NCBI RefSeq assembly: GCF_034555965.1
Contig: NZ_JAYDCK010000003.1
Location: forward strand, 3,224,001 to 3,288,000
Origin: Aquicoccus sp. G2-2
Lineage (GTDB): Bacteria > Pseudomonadota > Alphaproteobacteria > Rhodobacterales > Rhodobacteraceae
Direction: 5' to 3'
Length of the DNA stretch: 64,000 bases
Shown one piece after another: positions 18,812-28,367 of the stretch. Positions within the stretch are counted from its first letter, which is position 1; every line of letters starts with the position of its first letter. The position numbers were made by a program, and so were the translations under genes. The notes under the pieces are model-generated. The model saw only the letters and a program-made list of their open reading frames with translations, had not been told where the DNA came from and ran no database searches.

Positions 18812-19099
18812 ATGGCAAAACCGATGACCAAAACCCAACTCGTCGCCGCTCTGGCAGAGGAAATGGGCAGCGACAAGAAATCCGCCGGCACGGCGCTGGA
18901 TGCGGTGGTTTCGATCATCACCAAGGAAGTTTCAGGCGGCGGTGCCGTGACACTTCCCGGCGTAGGCAAAATTTACTGCCGTGAGCGCCCCGAGCGTATG
19001 GTGCGCAACCCCGCCACAGGCGAACAGATCAAGAAAGACGCCGACAAGGTGGTCAAGATGACCATTGCAAAGGCACTGAAGGACAGCGTGAACGGCTGA
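18812..19099 (+). CDS. HU family DNA-binding protein
   Basis: Nucleoid protein that bends DNA. The 95-residue protein shows MTKTQLVAALAEEMGSDKKSA (helical dimer body; about residues 5-25), VTLPGVGKIYCRERPERMVR leading into the DNA-binding arm, NPATGEQI at the arm tip, and VKMTIAKALKDSVNG. The usual Phe-Lys-Ala end is not present. It has its own promoter region and terminator. Confidence 0.93.
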   Translation: MAKPMTKTQLVAALAEEMGSDKKSAGTALDAVVSIITKEVSGGGAVTLPGVGKIYCRERPERMVRNPATGEQIKKDADKVVKMTIAKALKDSVNG

Positions 19100-19121
19100 T
19101 CCGATACAGGACCGGATTTTG

Positions 19122-19153
19122 AAAGGGGCGGCCGCGAAGGGCCGCCCCTTTTT
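19122..19153 (+). terminator. Terminator of the HU gene
   Basis: AAAGGGGCGGCC and GGCCGCCCCTTT form a perfect GC-rich stem followed by a T run, about 20 bp after the HU stop. Confidence 0.9.
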
Positions 19154-19158
19154 CTGTT

Positions 19159-19769
19159 TCAGGCAGACGGGCGCAGGTTTTCATCGTAGTCCTGTGCAAA
19201 GACAGCGGAGGGCGCGCGGCGCAGCGGGCAACCCAATCGCGGATGTTTTGATCGTCTGGGGTGATTTGCGGCGCGAAGGTGAAAGCTGACGCGATCATCA
19301 TGTCGGCAATCGTGTAGTCCGCGCCAAGCAGGTAAGGGCCGGTTTCCAGAGCGGTGGCAAGCCGGGCAGCGATACCGCCTATTCCGCCAAAGGCACGCTC
19401 GATCACCGGGCTTTCGACGCCGGAGAAAGAGAAGATCATCATCGGTTCCAGCACGTCGCCATACCATGCGAGCCAACTGAGCAGCGCGCCGCGATCAGGC
19501 GTGCCGGGCGCACGGCCAAGGCCTGCTTCGGGGAACAGTTCAGTCAGGTAAAGCGCGATGGCGGTGGATTCCCAAATTCCGATGTCGTCATGCACGAGAT
19601 AGGGCACCCTGCCTTCGGGATGGGGGTTGTTCGGGTCGTGCGCGCCGGTGCCATCGGGCCGGGCGATTTCGACTGGTTCGATTTTGACCTTGTCACGGGC
19701 GCCAAGCTCTTCGAGCAGGGCAACGATGCGGGTCGAGCGGGTGCGGGGGCTGTGATAAAGGGTGAGCAA
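19159..19769 (-). CDS. Glutathione S-transferase family protein (frameshifted near its end)
   Basis: Thioredoxin-fold N-terminal domain (LTLYHSPRTRSTRIVALLEE, PEGRVPYLVHDD, ESTAIALYLTE) and a helical C-terminal domain (LLGADYTIADMMIASAF). After DWVARCAARP the frame breaks in the GGG at 19210-19212 (+ strand). One added base restores SAVFAQDYDENLRPSA and a stop at 19159, giving 203 aa. Without it the frame runs on through the HU terminator. TTG start at 19769 with AAGGAA upstream. Divergent from a WYL regulator that may control it. Confidence 0.8.
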
Positions 19770-19847
19770 GGCAGTTTCCTTTTCGGTTGAGTTGTTCTTC
19801 GGGGGCATTATGCTTCGACCGTCCTGTCAAATCACGTCAGGAGCGCG

Positions 19848-20531
19848 ATGCCCCGGACCGACCGCCTTTTTCGCCTGTTACATTTGATGCGCAGCTTGCC
19901 GCCGCCGTTGACGGCGGCGCGGTTGGCACAGGAAACAGGTGTATCGGAACGCACGCTTTACCGCGATATCGAGAGTCTGCGCGCGGCGGGGGCGTTGATC
20001 GACGGAGAGGCCGGTTATGGGTATCGGCTGACCGAAGACCCGGCCCTGCCGCCGCAGTCATTTAACCGGCTGGAGCTTGAGGCGCTGGTGGTGGGGCTGA
20101 GCGAGGTAATGACCAATGGCGATACCGCGTTGGGAGAGGCGGCGCGCGGCGCACTTGCCAAGATCACCGCGCGGTTGCCTGATCGGCAGGCGCAGCAGGC
20201 CATCCATGCGGTTTCAAGGGTTTTCCGATATGAGGCCGAGGCAGTGCCTGCGCATGTCGGCCCGTTGCGGCAAGCCTCGTGGGAGGAGCGCGCGGTGGAC
20301 ATTGCCTATTGCGATGCAGACGGCCAAGAGACGGAACGGCGGATATGGCCGCTATCGGTGGTTTACTTCGATGACAGGCAGATGATTCTGGCGTGGTGCT
20401 GTTTGCGGCAGGATTTCAGGAAATTCCTGCTCAGCCGGATTGCGGGCGTGACGCTGACGGAGGAGAGCTTCCGGCCCCGGCGTGTGCCGCTCCTGCGGAC
20501 GTTCATGGCAAAATTGCGGAAGACGGGCTGA
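19848..20531 (+). CDS. HTH/WYL-domain transcriptional regulator (YafY family)
   Basis: 227 residues. The N-terminal HTH_11 domain reads RTDRLFRLLHLMRSL, then LAQETGVSERTLYRDIESLR (about residues 26-46). The C-terminal half is the WYL sensing domain, with the derived motif PLSVVYFDDRQMILAWC and the end RPRRVPLLRTFMAKL. It probably binds a small ligand. The start lies 79 bp from the divergent GST start, so it is a good candidate for that gene's regulator. Confidence 0.9.
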   Translation: MPRTDRLFRLLHLMRSLPPPLTAARLAQETGVSERTLYRDIESLRAAGALIDGEAGYGYRLTEDPALPPQSFNRLELEALVVGLSEVMTNGDTALGEAARGALAKITARLPDRQAQQAIHAVSRVFRYEAEAVPAHVGPLRQASWEERAVDIAYCDADGQETERRIWPLSVVYFDDRQMILAWCCLRQDFRKFLLSRIAGVTLTEESFRPRRVPLLRTFMAKLRKTG

Positions 20532-20578
20532 CCTTCCCCGGAGGATAGGCTAAGCGGGGTGGGCAGGCGAGAGGGGCA

Positions 20579-21475
20579 ATGATGAATATTCGTGCGATTC
20601 TGATGGGGTTGGCATTTGCCTTCATGTGGTCTTCGGCATTCACGTCGGCGCGGGTGATCGTGATGTATGCGCCGCCGATGGCATCGCTTGCGCTGCGGTT
20701 TTTCATATCCGGATTGCTTGGCGTGGCAATTGCGCTGGCGCTGGGGCAGACCTTCCGCCTGACGCGGGCGCAATGGCGCGCGACGATCATCTTCGGCGTT
20801 TGCCAGAATGGGCTTTATCTGGGGCTGAATTTTGTGGCGATGCAGTGGATCGAAGCCGGGCTTGCTTCGATCATCGCAAGCACGATGCCGCTTATGGTGG
20901 CGCTGCTGGGGTGGCTGTTTTTGCGCGACAAGCTTCGGCCAATGGCGCTTGCCGGGCTGCTATTGGGGTTTGCAGGCGTGGCCATCATCATGGAGGGGCG
21001 GCTGGATGGTGGGCTTGACTGGACCGGGGTTGCAATGTGCATCGTCGCGTCGGTGGCGCTTGCGGTGGCCACCCTTTCGGTACGCGGGGCGTCTTCGGGC
21101 GGGAACGTGATGATGATCGTCGGTTTGCAGATGTTCGTCGGCGCGGCTTGTCTTGCCGTGGTTTCGGCCTTTACCGAAACGCTTTACGTCACTTGGAACT
21201 GGCAGCTTGTGGTGGCGTTTGCCTATACCACACTGGTGCCGGGGCTGTTGGCAACATGGGTTTGGTTCGTGTTGGTCAATCAGATTGGCGCGGTGAAGGC
21301 GGCGACGTTTCATTTTCTCAACCCGTTTTTCGGCGTGGCCGTGGCGGCGGCGCTGCTGCACGAAAAGTTGGGTGGCTGGGACGTGATCGGGGTTGCCATT
21401 GTGGCGGTGGGGATTTTGGCGGTGCAGCTGTCCAAGCAGAAGCCTATCCCGCTGGATGATCAGAGCAGGGCGTAA
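20579..21475 (+). CDS. DMT superfamily transporter (EamA family)
   Basis: Ten-helix inner-membrane exporter-type protein of 298 residues with the two EamA repeats: the first from LMGLAFAFMWSSAFTSARVI, the second from WTGVAMCIVASVALAVATLS. LGLNFVAMQWIEAGLASIIA and PFFGVAVAAALLHEKLGGWD are family-typical. Substrate unknown, often amino acids or metabolites. Its 3' end overlaps the convergent AEC transporter gene by 16 bp. Confidence 0.92.
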   Translation: MMNIRAILMGLAFAFMWSSAFTSARVIVMYAPPMASLALRFFISGLLGVAIALALGQTFRLTRAQWRATIIFGVCQNGLYLGLNFVAMQWIEAGLASIIASTMPLMVALLGWLFLRDKLRPMALAGLLLGFAGVAIIMEGRLDGGLDWTGVAMCIVASVALAVATLSVRGASSGGNVMMIVGLQMFVGAACLAVVSAFTETLYVTWNWQLVVAFAYTTLVPGLLATWVWFVLVNQIGAVKAATFHFLNPFFGVAVAAALLHEKLGGWDVIGVAIVAVGILAVQLSKQKPIPLDDQSRA

Positions 21476-22401
21476 AGCAGCGCGCTGAGCGTGATGAAGG
21501 CGGCGGATGTGGCGATGATCTGAGCAATGGAGGCCATGCCTTCATGGCCCATTTCCTGTGCAAAAATCACGTAGATGGAGAACATCGGGATCGCCGCAGA
21601 GATGACCACGGCTGCGGCCAGTTCGGGCGAGAGTGGCGCGAGGCCGAGCGCGGGTAGAACCAGCAGTGCCAGAGCGGCCATGGCCGGGTTGAGGAAGAGC
21701 TTGCCAACTGCGATCTGCACCGCGCTTGCCCAGTTGCCGCGCAGAGGTGCGCCGACAAGGCCGCCACCGATCACAAAAAGCGCGAGCGCAGAGGCGGAGG
21801 CGGCGAGCATGGTAAAAATGCGGTTGACCGGTTCGGGGATGTCTATTCCGGTCAGAGAGACGATCAGCCCGGCAATCAGGCCCAGCACCATAGGGCGTTT
21901 GAGAACCCCGAAGAGAATGTTGCCGAGCTTGCGCACGATATGTGCGTCTTCGGCTTTTGAGGCTTCCATCAGCGCGAGGCAGACAGGGATGATGACAAAG
22001 TTTTCCACCAGCATGTTGAGTGCGAGAATCTGACCCGCGATGGCCGGGAAGGTAAGCAGCATCACCGGATAGCCGATGAAGCCGGAATTGGGGCAGGAGA
22101 TGCCCATGAGGGCGACTGCGCGACGGCGGGGCGAGAGGCGCAGTGCGGAGAAGGCGAGAAAGCCCACCGCAATCGTCGCCAGAGCGCCGGTGAGGTAGAT
22201 CGCCATATAGGTAAGGTTGAAGACCTCTGCGACACTGCGTGTTGCGACGGCCTGAAACAACAGCGCGGGGAGCGCAATGTTCATCACATAGCTGCCAAAG
22301 ACCGGCATGGTCGCGGGTTTGAATACCCCCTTGAGAACGCAGCCATAACCAAGTGCGATGATGACGTAGATCGGCAGGGTGATTGACAGGATGGCGAGCA
22401 T
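21460..22401 (-). CDS. AEC family transporter (auxin efflux carrier type)
   Basis: 313 residues with ten predicted membrane segments. Landmarks are ITLPIYVIIALGYGCVLKGV at the start, SCPNSGFIGYPVMLLTFP in the middle (family Asn-Ser-Gly-Phe-Gly pattern) and AAVVISAAIPMFSIYVIFAQ near the end. Bacterial members move dicarboxylates or similar anions; the substrate here is unknown. It lies 3 bp after aroC on the same strand and is probably cotranscribed. Confidence 0.9.
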   Translation of the reverse strand: MLAILSITLPIYVIIALGYGCVLKGVFKPATMPVFGSYVMNIALPALLFQAVATRSVAEVFNLTYMAIYLTGALATIAVGFLAFSALRLSPRRRAVALMGISCPNSGFIGYPVMLLTFPAIAGQILALNMLVENFVIIPVCLALMEASKAEDAHIVRKLGNILFGVLKRPMVLGLIAGLIVSLTGIDIPEPVNRIFTMLAASASALALFVIGGGLVGAPLRGNWASAVQIAVGKLFLNPAMAALALLVLPALGLAPLSPELAAAVVISAAIPMFSIYVIFAQEMGHEGMASIAQIIATSAAFITLSALLYALL

Positions 22402-22404
22402 GAC

Positions 22405-23523
22405 CTAGCCGATTTTGCCGCGTGTCTCGCCGATCTCGCCGCCGATCTGTCCGCGATGCAATAGTAGGTGGTCAAGGATTACGCAGGCCATCATTGCTTC
22501 GCCCACGGGGACGGCGCGGATGCCGACGCACGGATCATGGCGGCCTTTGGTGATGACTTCGGTGGGGGAGCCGTCAATCCGGATTGAGCGGCGCGGCGTG
22601 AGGATCGAGGATGTGGGTTTTACGGCGAAGCGCACGATCACGTCTTGCCCGGTCGAAATGCCGCCGAGGATGCCGCCAGCATGGTTCGAGGAGAACAGCG
22701 GCGCGCCGTCATTGCCGGGGAAAATCTCATCGGCGTTCTGGCTGCCCTTCAGCTTGGCCGCTGCCATGCCTTCGCCGATCTCGACGCCCTTGACCGCGTT
22801 GATTGACATGCAGGCGGCTGCGAGGTCGGTATCGAGCTTGCCATAGACCGGCGCGCCGAGACCTGCGGGCATGCCGCGGGCGCAAATTTCGACGATGCCG
22901 CCGACCGAATCCTGTGCTTTGCGGATTGAATCGAGGTAAGCCGCCCATTCAGCGGCGATTTCCGGGCCTTGCGGAATCCAGAACGGGTTTTGTTCGATCG
23001 CGTCCCAATCGAAATTGGCGCGGTCGATCTCTTTCTCGCCCATGGCAGTCATGTAGCCTTTTATCTTCAATGCGGGCACGAGCGCTTTGAGAGCGGCGCG
23101 AGCGACGCCACCGGCGGCCACGCGGGCGGCGGTTTCGCGTGCCGATGATCGGCCACCGCCGCGATAATCACGCAGACCGTATTTCAGGTGATAGGTGATG
23201 TCTGCATGGCCCGGACGGAAGGTCTGGGCGATGTCGCCGTAGTCTTTTGAGCGCTGGTCGGTGTTTTCGATCATCAACTGAATGGGCGTGCCGGTTGTGA
23301 CGCCCTCGAATACGCCGGACAGAATGCGCACTGCATCGGCTTCGCGGCGTTGGGTCGTGTGTTTCGACTGTCCGGGGCGGCGTTTGTCGAGCCAGTGCTG
23401 AAGCATGGCCTCGTCCAGCGGAACACCGGGAGGACAGCCATCGACCGTGGCACCAAGTGCCGGGCCGTGGCTTTCGCCCCAAGTGGTGACGCGAAAAAGA
23501 TGACCGAATGTGTTGAGGCTCAT
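22405..23523 (-). CDS. aroC: Chorismate synthase
   Basis: Final step of the shikimate pathway, EPSP to chorismate, FMN-dependent. The 372-residue protein shows the three PROSITE-like regions: [20 protein letters not shown] (about residues 17-36), [20 protein letters not shown], and [17 protein letters not shown]. The [20 protein letters not shown] start at 23523 fits the family exactly. Full length. Confidence 0.97.
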   Translation of the reverse strand: MSLNTFGHLFRVTTWGESHGPALGATVDGCPPGVPLDEAMLQHWLDKRRPGQSKHTTQRREADAVRILSGVFEGVTTGTPIQLMIENTDQRSKDYGDIAQTFRPGHADITYHLKYGLRDYRGGGRSSARETAARVAAGGVARAALKALVPALKIKGYMTAMGEKEIDRANFDWDAIEQNPFWIPQGPEIAAEWAAYLDSIRKAQDSVGGIVEICARGMPAGLGAPVYGKLDTDLAAACMSINAVKGVEIGEGMAAAKLKGSQNADEIFPGNDGAPLFSSNHAGGILGGISTGQDVIVRFAVKPTSSILTPRRSIRIDGSPTEVITKGRHDPCVGIRAVPVGEAMMACVILDHLLLHRGQIGGEIGETRGKIG

Positions 23524-23576
23524 GGGTAGGCTCCTTTGTTTTGGCAATAGCGGCCAGAACCGGCGCTGCCAAGAGT

Positions 23577-23635
23577 GGAAGGTGGCGGAGCGGGGGCCAG
23601 CCCCCGCGCCCCGGGATATTTATGGCAAAATGAAG
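23577..23635. repeat. REP-like intergenic repeat between aroC and the thi operon
   Basis: A hairpin (GCGGGGGC / GCCCCCGC arms) is followed by GCCCCGGGATATTTATGGCA and AAATGAAG. The same order, hairpin then CCCCGGGATATTT-NN-GGCAAAATGAAG, is found inverted at 14490-14545. Confidence 0.7.
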
Positions 23636-23681
23636 GGGCTGGACGAACGGCTTGCCAAGCGCGAAGGCCCCGCATAGGGTT

Positions 23682-23768
23682 TGGCCTACCTCGGGGAGCC
23701 TTTTGGGCTGAGATGCAATTCTGCGAACCCGTTGAACCTGAACCGGTTAAGACCGGCGGAGGGAAGGT
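23682..23768 (+). promoter_or_regulatory. TPP riboswitch (THI element) upstream of thiBPQ
   Basis: The conserved blocks are present in order: CGGGGAGCC, GGGCTGAGATGC, CGAACCCGTTGAACCTGAAC, CCGGTTAAGACCGGCGG, AGGGAAGG. The flanks TACCT and AGGGAAGGT can close P1. It lies about 50 bp before thiB, so thiamine pyrophosphate most likely shuts off the transporter. Confidence 0.95.
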
Positions 23769-23816
23769 TTGGGTCTCCCACATCCTGCTCCGCCCGTCGC
23801 AGATAAGGGAGATGAC

Positions 23817-24815
23817 ATGAGACATCTTGCATTTGCTACGGGAGTTTTGTTGGCCAGCCAAGTGGCGGCACAAACCCCTGTTCTGACAGTTTATACCTAT
23901 GACAGCTTTATCACAGATTGGGGGCCGGGGCCGGCCGTGGAGAAGGCATTCGAGGCGCAATGCGGGTGCGATCTGCAATTCGTCGGTGCGGGCGATGGCG
24001 CGGCGCTTCTGGCGCGGGTCCGGTTGGAAGGGGCGCGCACCAAGGCGGATGTGGTTCTGGGGCTCGATACCAGCCTGACGGCACAGGCCGCGCAAACCGG
24101 GCTGTTTGCGCCGCATGGCATGGATGTTCACCCGGATGTGCCCAACGCCGAGGGGGTGCCGGGAGAATGGAGCGATCCGCTGTTCGTGCCGTATGACTGG
24201 AGCTATTTCGCGTTTGTCTATGACAAGACCAAACTGCCCGATCCGCCGAAATCGTTTGAGGAATTGGCTGATTCGGACATTTCCATCGTCATTGAAGACC
24301 CGCGGTCTTCAACGCCGGGGTTGGGATTGTTGTTGTGGGTGAAGGCGCTTTATGGCGACAAGGCGGAGGAACTATGGGAGCGGTTGGCCGACAATATCGT
24401 GACGGTGACACCGGGATGGTCAGAAGCTTATGGGCTTTTTCTTGATGGAGAGGCGGATATGGCGCTGAGCTATACCACGTCGCCGGATTATCATCGTGTC
24501 GCGGAGAAGGATGACAGCAAGGCAGCTGCGTCGTTCGGGCGGCATTACATGCAAGTTGAAGTCGCGGGGAAGGTGAAGGGGAGTGATCAGCCGGAACTGG
24601 CAGACGCATTCCTGCGCTTCATGACATCAGACGCGTTCCAGAGCCTTATTCCCGAGACCAACTGGATGTATCCCGCGTTCATGCCGAAGGATGGGCTGCC
24701 AACGGGTTTTGGCCAGCCATTACCAGCGGAGCGGGCGATGATGATCGCGCCGAATGAGGTGCCGACAATCCGGACAGAGGCCTTGCAGGAATGGCTGCGC
24801 GCGCTTTCCAAATGA
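23817..24815 (+). CDS. thiB: Thiamine ABC transporter, substrate-binding protein
   Basis: Periplasmic receptor of 332 residues. Signal peptide MRHLAFATGVLLASQVAAQ, then the ThiB start TPVLTVYTYDSFITDWGPG, then VVLGLDTSLTAQA, VPYDWSYFAFVYDKTKLPDP and the C-terminal TNWMYPAFMPKDGLP. The ATG at 23817 follows GGGAG. It is directly behind the TPP riboswitch and overlaps thiP as ATGA. Confidence 0.95.
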   Translation: MRHLAFATGVLLASQVAAQTPVLTVYTYDSFITDWGPGPAVEKAFEAQCGCDLQFVGAGDGAALLARVRLEGARTKADVVLGLDTSLTAQAAQTGLFAPHGMDVHPDVPNAEGVPGEWSDPLFVPYDWSYFAFVYDKTKLPDPPKSFEELADSDISIVIEDPRSSTPGLGLLLWVKALYGDKAEELWERLADNIVTVTPGWSEAYGLFLDGEADMALSYTTSPDYHRVAEKDDSKAAASFGRHYMQVEVAGKVKGSDQPELADAFLRFMTSDAFQSLIPETNWMYPAFMPKDGLPTGFGQPLPAERAMMIAPNEVPTIRTEALQEWLRALSK

Positions 24816-26320
24816 GCCTGTCGGAGCGGGGGACGGCGGCATTGGTGGCCGTGGTTCTGCTGGCACCGCTTGGCGCGGTGATCTGGCGCGCCGGAGGGAT
24901 GGGCGCGCCGGGGGCGGCGGATTGGGCGGCGCTTCGGTTCACGCTTTTGCAGGCGGTGCTGTCTGCCAGTGTGAGCGTGGTGCTGGCCATACCCGTGGCC
25001 AAGGCTTTGGCGCGGCGGCAATTTTTCGGGCGGGCGGCGCTGATCACGCTGTTGGGTGCGCCGTTTATCTTGCCAGTAATCGTGGCGGTGATGGGCTTGC
25101 TTGCAGTTTTCGGACGGGCCGGGTTGATCAATCAAGGGCTAGCGACGCTTGGGCTTGAAGGATTCCGGATTTACGGGCTTCAGGGTGTGGTGCTGGCGCA
25201 TGTATTCTTCAATTTGCCGCTGGCGACGCGGATGATTTTGCAGGGTTGGCAGGCGATTCCGGGTGAGCGATTCCGGCTGGCGGCGAGCCTTGGGATGGGA
25301 CCGGGGCAGGCTTCGCGCGTGTTGGAATGGCCGATGCTGCGCAGCGTGGTGCCGGGCGCGTGGATGGTCATTTTTGCCTTGTGCCTCAGTAGCTTCGCGG
25401 TGGCGTTGACCTTGGGGGGCGGGCCAAAGGCGACGACGCTGGAACTGGGTATCTATCAGGCGTTCACATTTGATTTCGACCTTGGCCGCGCGGCGGGGCT
25501 GGCGGTGGCGCAGCTTGTGTTGACCGGTGCGGCGGCGGCTGTGGCACTGTGGGTGGCGGCGCCGCCGGGGTTTGGCGCGGGGATGGACCGGGTGGTGCAG
25601 CGTTGGGAGGCGCAGGGCGGCCTGCTGAAAACATGGGATGGGGTGGTGATGGGACTGGCGGCGGCGTTCCTGTTGGTGCCGTTGGCAATGGTGGTGCTGG
25701 ATGGGTTGGAAGGGTTGGGCAAGATGCCGGGAACGGTGTGGGCAGCGGCGCAGACATCTGTTTTCATTGCGCTTTGTGCAACCGCGCTGACCACCGGGTT
25801 GGCGCTTGCGCTTGCGCGGAAGGCGGAGTTGGTGGGCTATCTTGGGTTGGCGATTTCGCCGATGGTGATCGGGACCGGGCTTTTCCTGCTGGTCAATCCG
25901 GTGGCTGACCCAAAGCTGCTGGCCTTTCCGGTGACGGTGTTGGTCAATGCGTTGATGGCACTGCCGTTCGCGGTGCGGATACTGGGGCCGCAGTTGAGGC
26001 AGGTGGAGACGGATTATGGCCGGTTGGCAGATGGTTTGGGCCTGCGGGGTTGGGCGCGAATGCGCTGGCTTATCTGGCCCAGAGTGCGGAAATCATTGGG
26101 GTTTTCGGCTGGTCTTACGGCGGCGCTTTCGATGGGCGACCTTGGCGTTGTGGCTTTGTTCGCAAGCCCGGATTGGGCGACGCTGCCGCTTGAGATGTAT
26201 CGTTTGATGGGGGCGTATCGGATGGATGCGGCGGCAGGCGCGGGGCTTTTGTTGCTGGCGATCAGCTTGGCGCTGTTTTGGCTTTTCGACCGGGGAGGGC
26301 GCGGCGATGTTGACGCTTGA
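24812..26320 (+). CDS. thiP: Thiamine ABC transporter, permease
   Basis: Inner-membrane permease of 502 residues with about 12 membrane segments. It is a tandem duplication of two binding-protein-dependent permease domains, each with its EAA-type loop: RLAASLGMGPGQASRVLEWP and RLADGLGLRGWARMRWLIWP. The start at 24812 overlaps the thiB stop; an upstream in-frame ATG at 24791 lies inside thiB. It overlaps thiQ by 14 bp. Confidence 0.95.
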   Translation: MSLSERGTAALVAVVLLAPLGAVIWRAGGMGAPGAADWAALRFTLLQAVLSASVSVVLAIPVAKALARRQFFGRAALITLLGAPFILPVIVAVMGLLAVFGRAGLINQGLATLGLEGFRIYGLQGVVLAHVFFNLPLATRMILQGWQAIPGERFRLAASLGMGPGQASRVLEWPMLRSVVPGAWMVIFALCLSSFAVALTLGGGPKATTLELGIYQAFTFDFDLGRAAGLAVAQLVLTGAAAAVALWVAAPPGFGAGMDRVVQRWEAQGGLLKTWDGVVMGLAAAFLLVPLAMVVLDGLEGLGKMPGTVWAAAQTSVFIALCATALTTGLALALARKAELVGYLGLAISPMVIGTGLFLLVNPVADPKLLAFPVTVLVNALMALPFAVRILGPQLRQVETDYGRLADGLGLRGWARMRWLIWPRVRKSLGFSAGLTAALSMGDLGVVALFASPDWATLPLEMYRLMGAYRMDAAAGAGLLLLAISLALFWLFDRGGRGDVDA

Positions 26321-26998
26321 AGACGTGGCGGTGAGGATGGAAGACTTTGAAATGACGGCAGATTTCAAAGTGGCGGATGGCGCGTGTGTGGCGGTGATCG
26401 GGCCGAGCGGGGCGGGAAAATCGACGCTTTTGAGCGTGATCGCGGGCTTCCTTGCGCCGAGTGAAGGGCGGGTGGTTTGGCGGGGGAGGACCTTGCGGGG
26501 CTGGCACCGGGGGGGCGACCTATCTCTATGTTATTTCAAGATAATAACCTGTTCCCGCACCTTTCTGTGGCGCGGAATGTCGGGCTCGGGATTGATCCGG
26601 GGTTGAAGCTGAACCGTGCGCAGATGGTGCGGGTCGAGGCCGCGTTGGAGCGTGTCGGCTTGGCCGGGATGGGCGACCGGAAACCGGCAACGCTTTCGGG
26701 TGGGCAACAAAGCCGGGCCGCGCTGGCGCGGGTGTTGGTGCAAGGTAAGCCATTGATCTTGCTTGACGAACCATTCTCGGCCCTTGGGCCTGCGCTGAAG
26801 GTTGAAATGCTGAACCTGCTGAGCGAGGTGGCGGCGGAGACGCGCGCCACGGTGTTGATGGTGAGCCATGATCCGGATGATGCGGTGCGGTTTGCGGAGC
26901 TTGCGATACTGGTGGCGGACGGGCGGGCGGAGCCGCCGGTGGCTGTCGGTGAGTTGCTTGAGAATCCGCCGGAGGCGCTGAGGGCGTATCTTGGTTAA
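26307..26998 (+). CDS. thiQ: Thiamine ABC transporter, ATP-binding protein (frameshifted in this sequence)
   Basis: ATPase of the ThiBPQ importer. The first frame carries Walker A GPSGAGKST (about residues 33-41). The frame breaks in the G5 run at 26482-26486, and one more G restores GEDLAGLAPGGRPISMLFQD and the rest: signature LSGGQQSRAALARVL, Walker B LILLDEPFSALGP and the switch His in LMVSHDPDDAV. Restored length is 230 aa, normal for ThiQ. The stop codon sits inside an 11-bp direct repeat, GGTTAACGTGC, found twice at 26993-27016. Confidence 0.88.
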
Positions 26999-27131
26999 CG
27001 TGCATGGTTAACGTGCTTGGGCGGCGAAAAACGCCTGTCTGCACCCCGGCTGGCGCCTCGGCTGCGATGCGTATGGCGGGAAATTGGCGCGATGCATCGC
27101 ACGGTGAATGGTTAACGCGGCGTGCGGTGCC

Positions 27132-28367
27132 CTATTGCGCGGCAGTCTGCGCGGCGGAGGCTGCGGGGAGCCGCCTTGTGCCGAGGCGCGGGTGCAACCG
27201 CCCGGCGATTCCCCAGGCGGTAAAGAGTGCGGCGGAGGCGGCGAGGAATATCCCCCAGAGCGGCAGGGCAAGAAGCACGACCCAGGCGATGCCGGGGGTG
27301 AGTGTCCCGGAGACATCCCGGTAGCTAGAATAGATCGCTGACATCTCCGTGCGCTCGGACGGTTTGACGGCCATCAGGAAGGGCAGACCGGCGGAGATAT
27401 CGAGCAGGATGAGAAAGAACGACCCGACGAAGAGGAGCGCCGCCGCGACGGGCGGGAAAAAGGCAAAGACGCTGGCCGCCGCGAAGAACGAGGCGGAGAT
27501 GAAAAACCCGGAGCGGACGGCATGGCGCACCGAGTTCGCCTTCATCCAGCGTAGCATGAACGGGGTGAAGAAAAGCGCGCCGTTGGTGAGCGACAAGAGC
27601 AGCCCGCCGAGGGTGTGACCAAGGCCGCTTTCGACGGCGAAGATCGGCAGGTAGACGACATAAGCCCACCAGCCGCAGGAGCGGATCACCGCAAAGAGCC
27701 AGCCCGCGACGAGCCGGGGCTGTGCGAAGAAGCGCGCGAAATAGGCGAACGGGTTGGGCGCAGGTGCGCGGGCGCGGGTGATCAGCTTGCCATTGCCGAG
27801 CCGCATGAAGAGGAAGGTGCCAAGCAACCCGCAGGCGGCGAGGCACGACAGCAGGAATGGCAGCGGTGGCCACATCCCCATCAGGAAGACCCCGGCAACC
27901 GGACCGACGGACCAGCCAAGGGCCGAGTAGAACATGCGCAGGGATTCGGAACGGGTGAGTTCGATCCGGGCGATATAGTCGAGCACGTAGGCATTGAAAC
28001 AGTTGAAGGTGATGACCGTGGCGATGGTGGTGCAGGCCAGCCCGGCGGTGAGCGGCACCGTGCCACCAACAGCCCCGAGTGCGGTGCCGAGGATATAGAG
28101 GCACGCCCCGCAGATATAGACCCAGCGGCGCGGGATGAAACGCTGTGCGAAGGGAACCAGAAGCCCGGTGCAAAGCGAGGCGAGGCCGATCAGGAAATAG
28201 ATCAGCGAGACGATGGCCGCACTGCCATGGGAATTGTAGAGCGCGACCGGAAAGACCGAGATCAACAGGCCGCGCACCACCCCTTCCCAGCCGGCCAAGA
28301 GGGCAAAACGATGCACTGAGGGTGCAGGGGCGTGGCGAAGCCACTCTGGAATTCGGCGCTCGAACAT
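27132..28367 (-). CDS. MFS transporter
   Basis: 411 residues with about 12 membrane segments. After a short cytoplasmic start (MFERRIPEWLRHAPAPSVHR) come LLAGWEGVVRGLLISVFPVA, a loop VPFAQRFIPRRWVYICG of the A-motif type, and a central loop around RLGNGKLITRARAPAPNPFA. Substrate unknown. It stands alone between thiBPQ and the bc1 operon; a 430-bp gap lies upstream. Confidence 0.85.
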   Translation of the reverse strand: MFERRIPEWLRHAPAPSVHRFALLAGWEGVVRGLLISVFPVALYNSHGSAAIVSLIYFLIGLASLCTGLLVPFAQRFIPRRWVYICGACLYILGTALGAVGGTVPLTAGLACTTIATVITFNCFNAYVLDYIARIELTRSESLRMFYSALGWSVGPVAGVFLMGMWPPLPFLLSCLAACGLLGTFLFMRLGNGKLITRARAPAPNPFAYFARFFAQPRLVAGWLFAVIRSCGWWAYVVYLPIFAVESGLGHTLGGLLLSLTNGALFFTPFMLRWMKANSVRHAVRSGFFISASFFAAASVFAFFPPVAAALLFVGSFFLILLDISAGLPFLMAVKPSERTEMSAIYSSYRDVSGTLTPGIAWVVLLALPLWGIFLAASAALFTAWGIAGRLHPRLGTRRLPAASAAQTAAQ

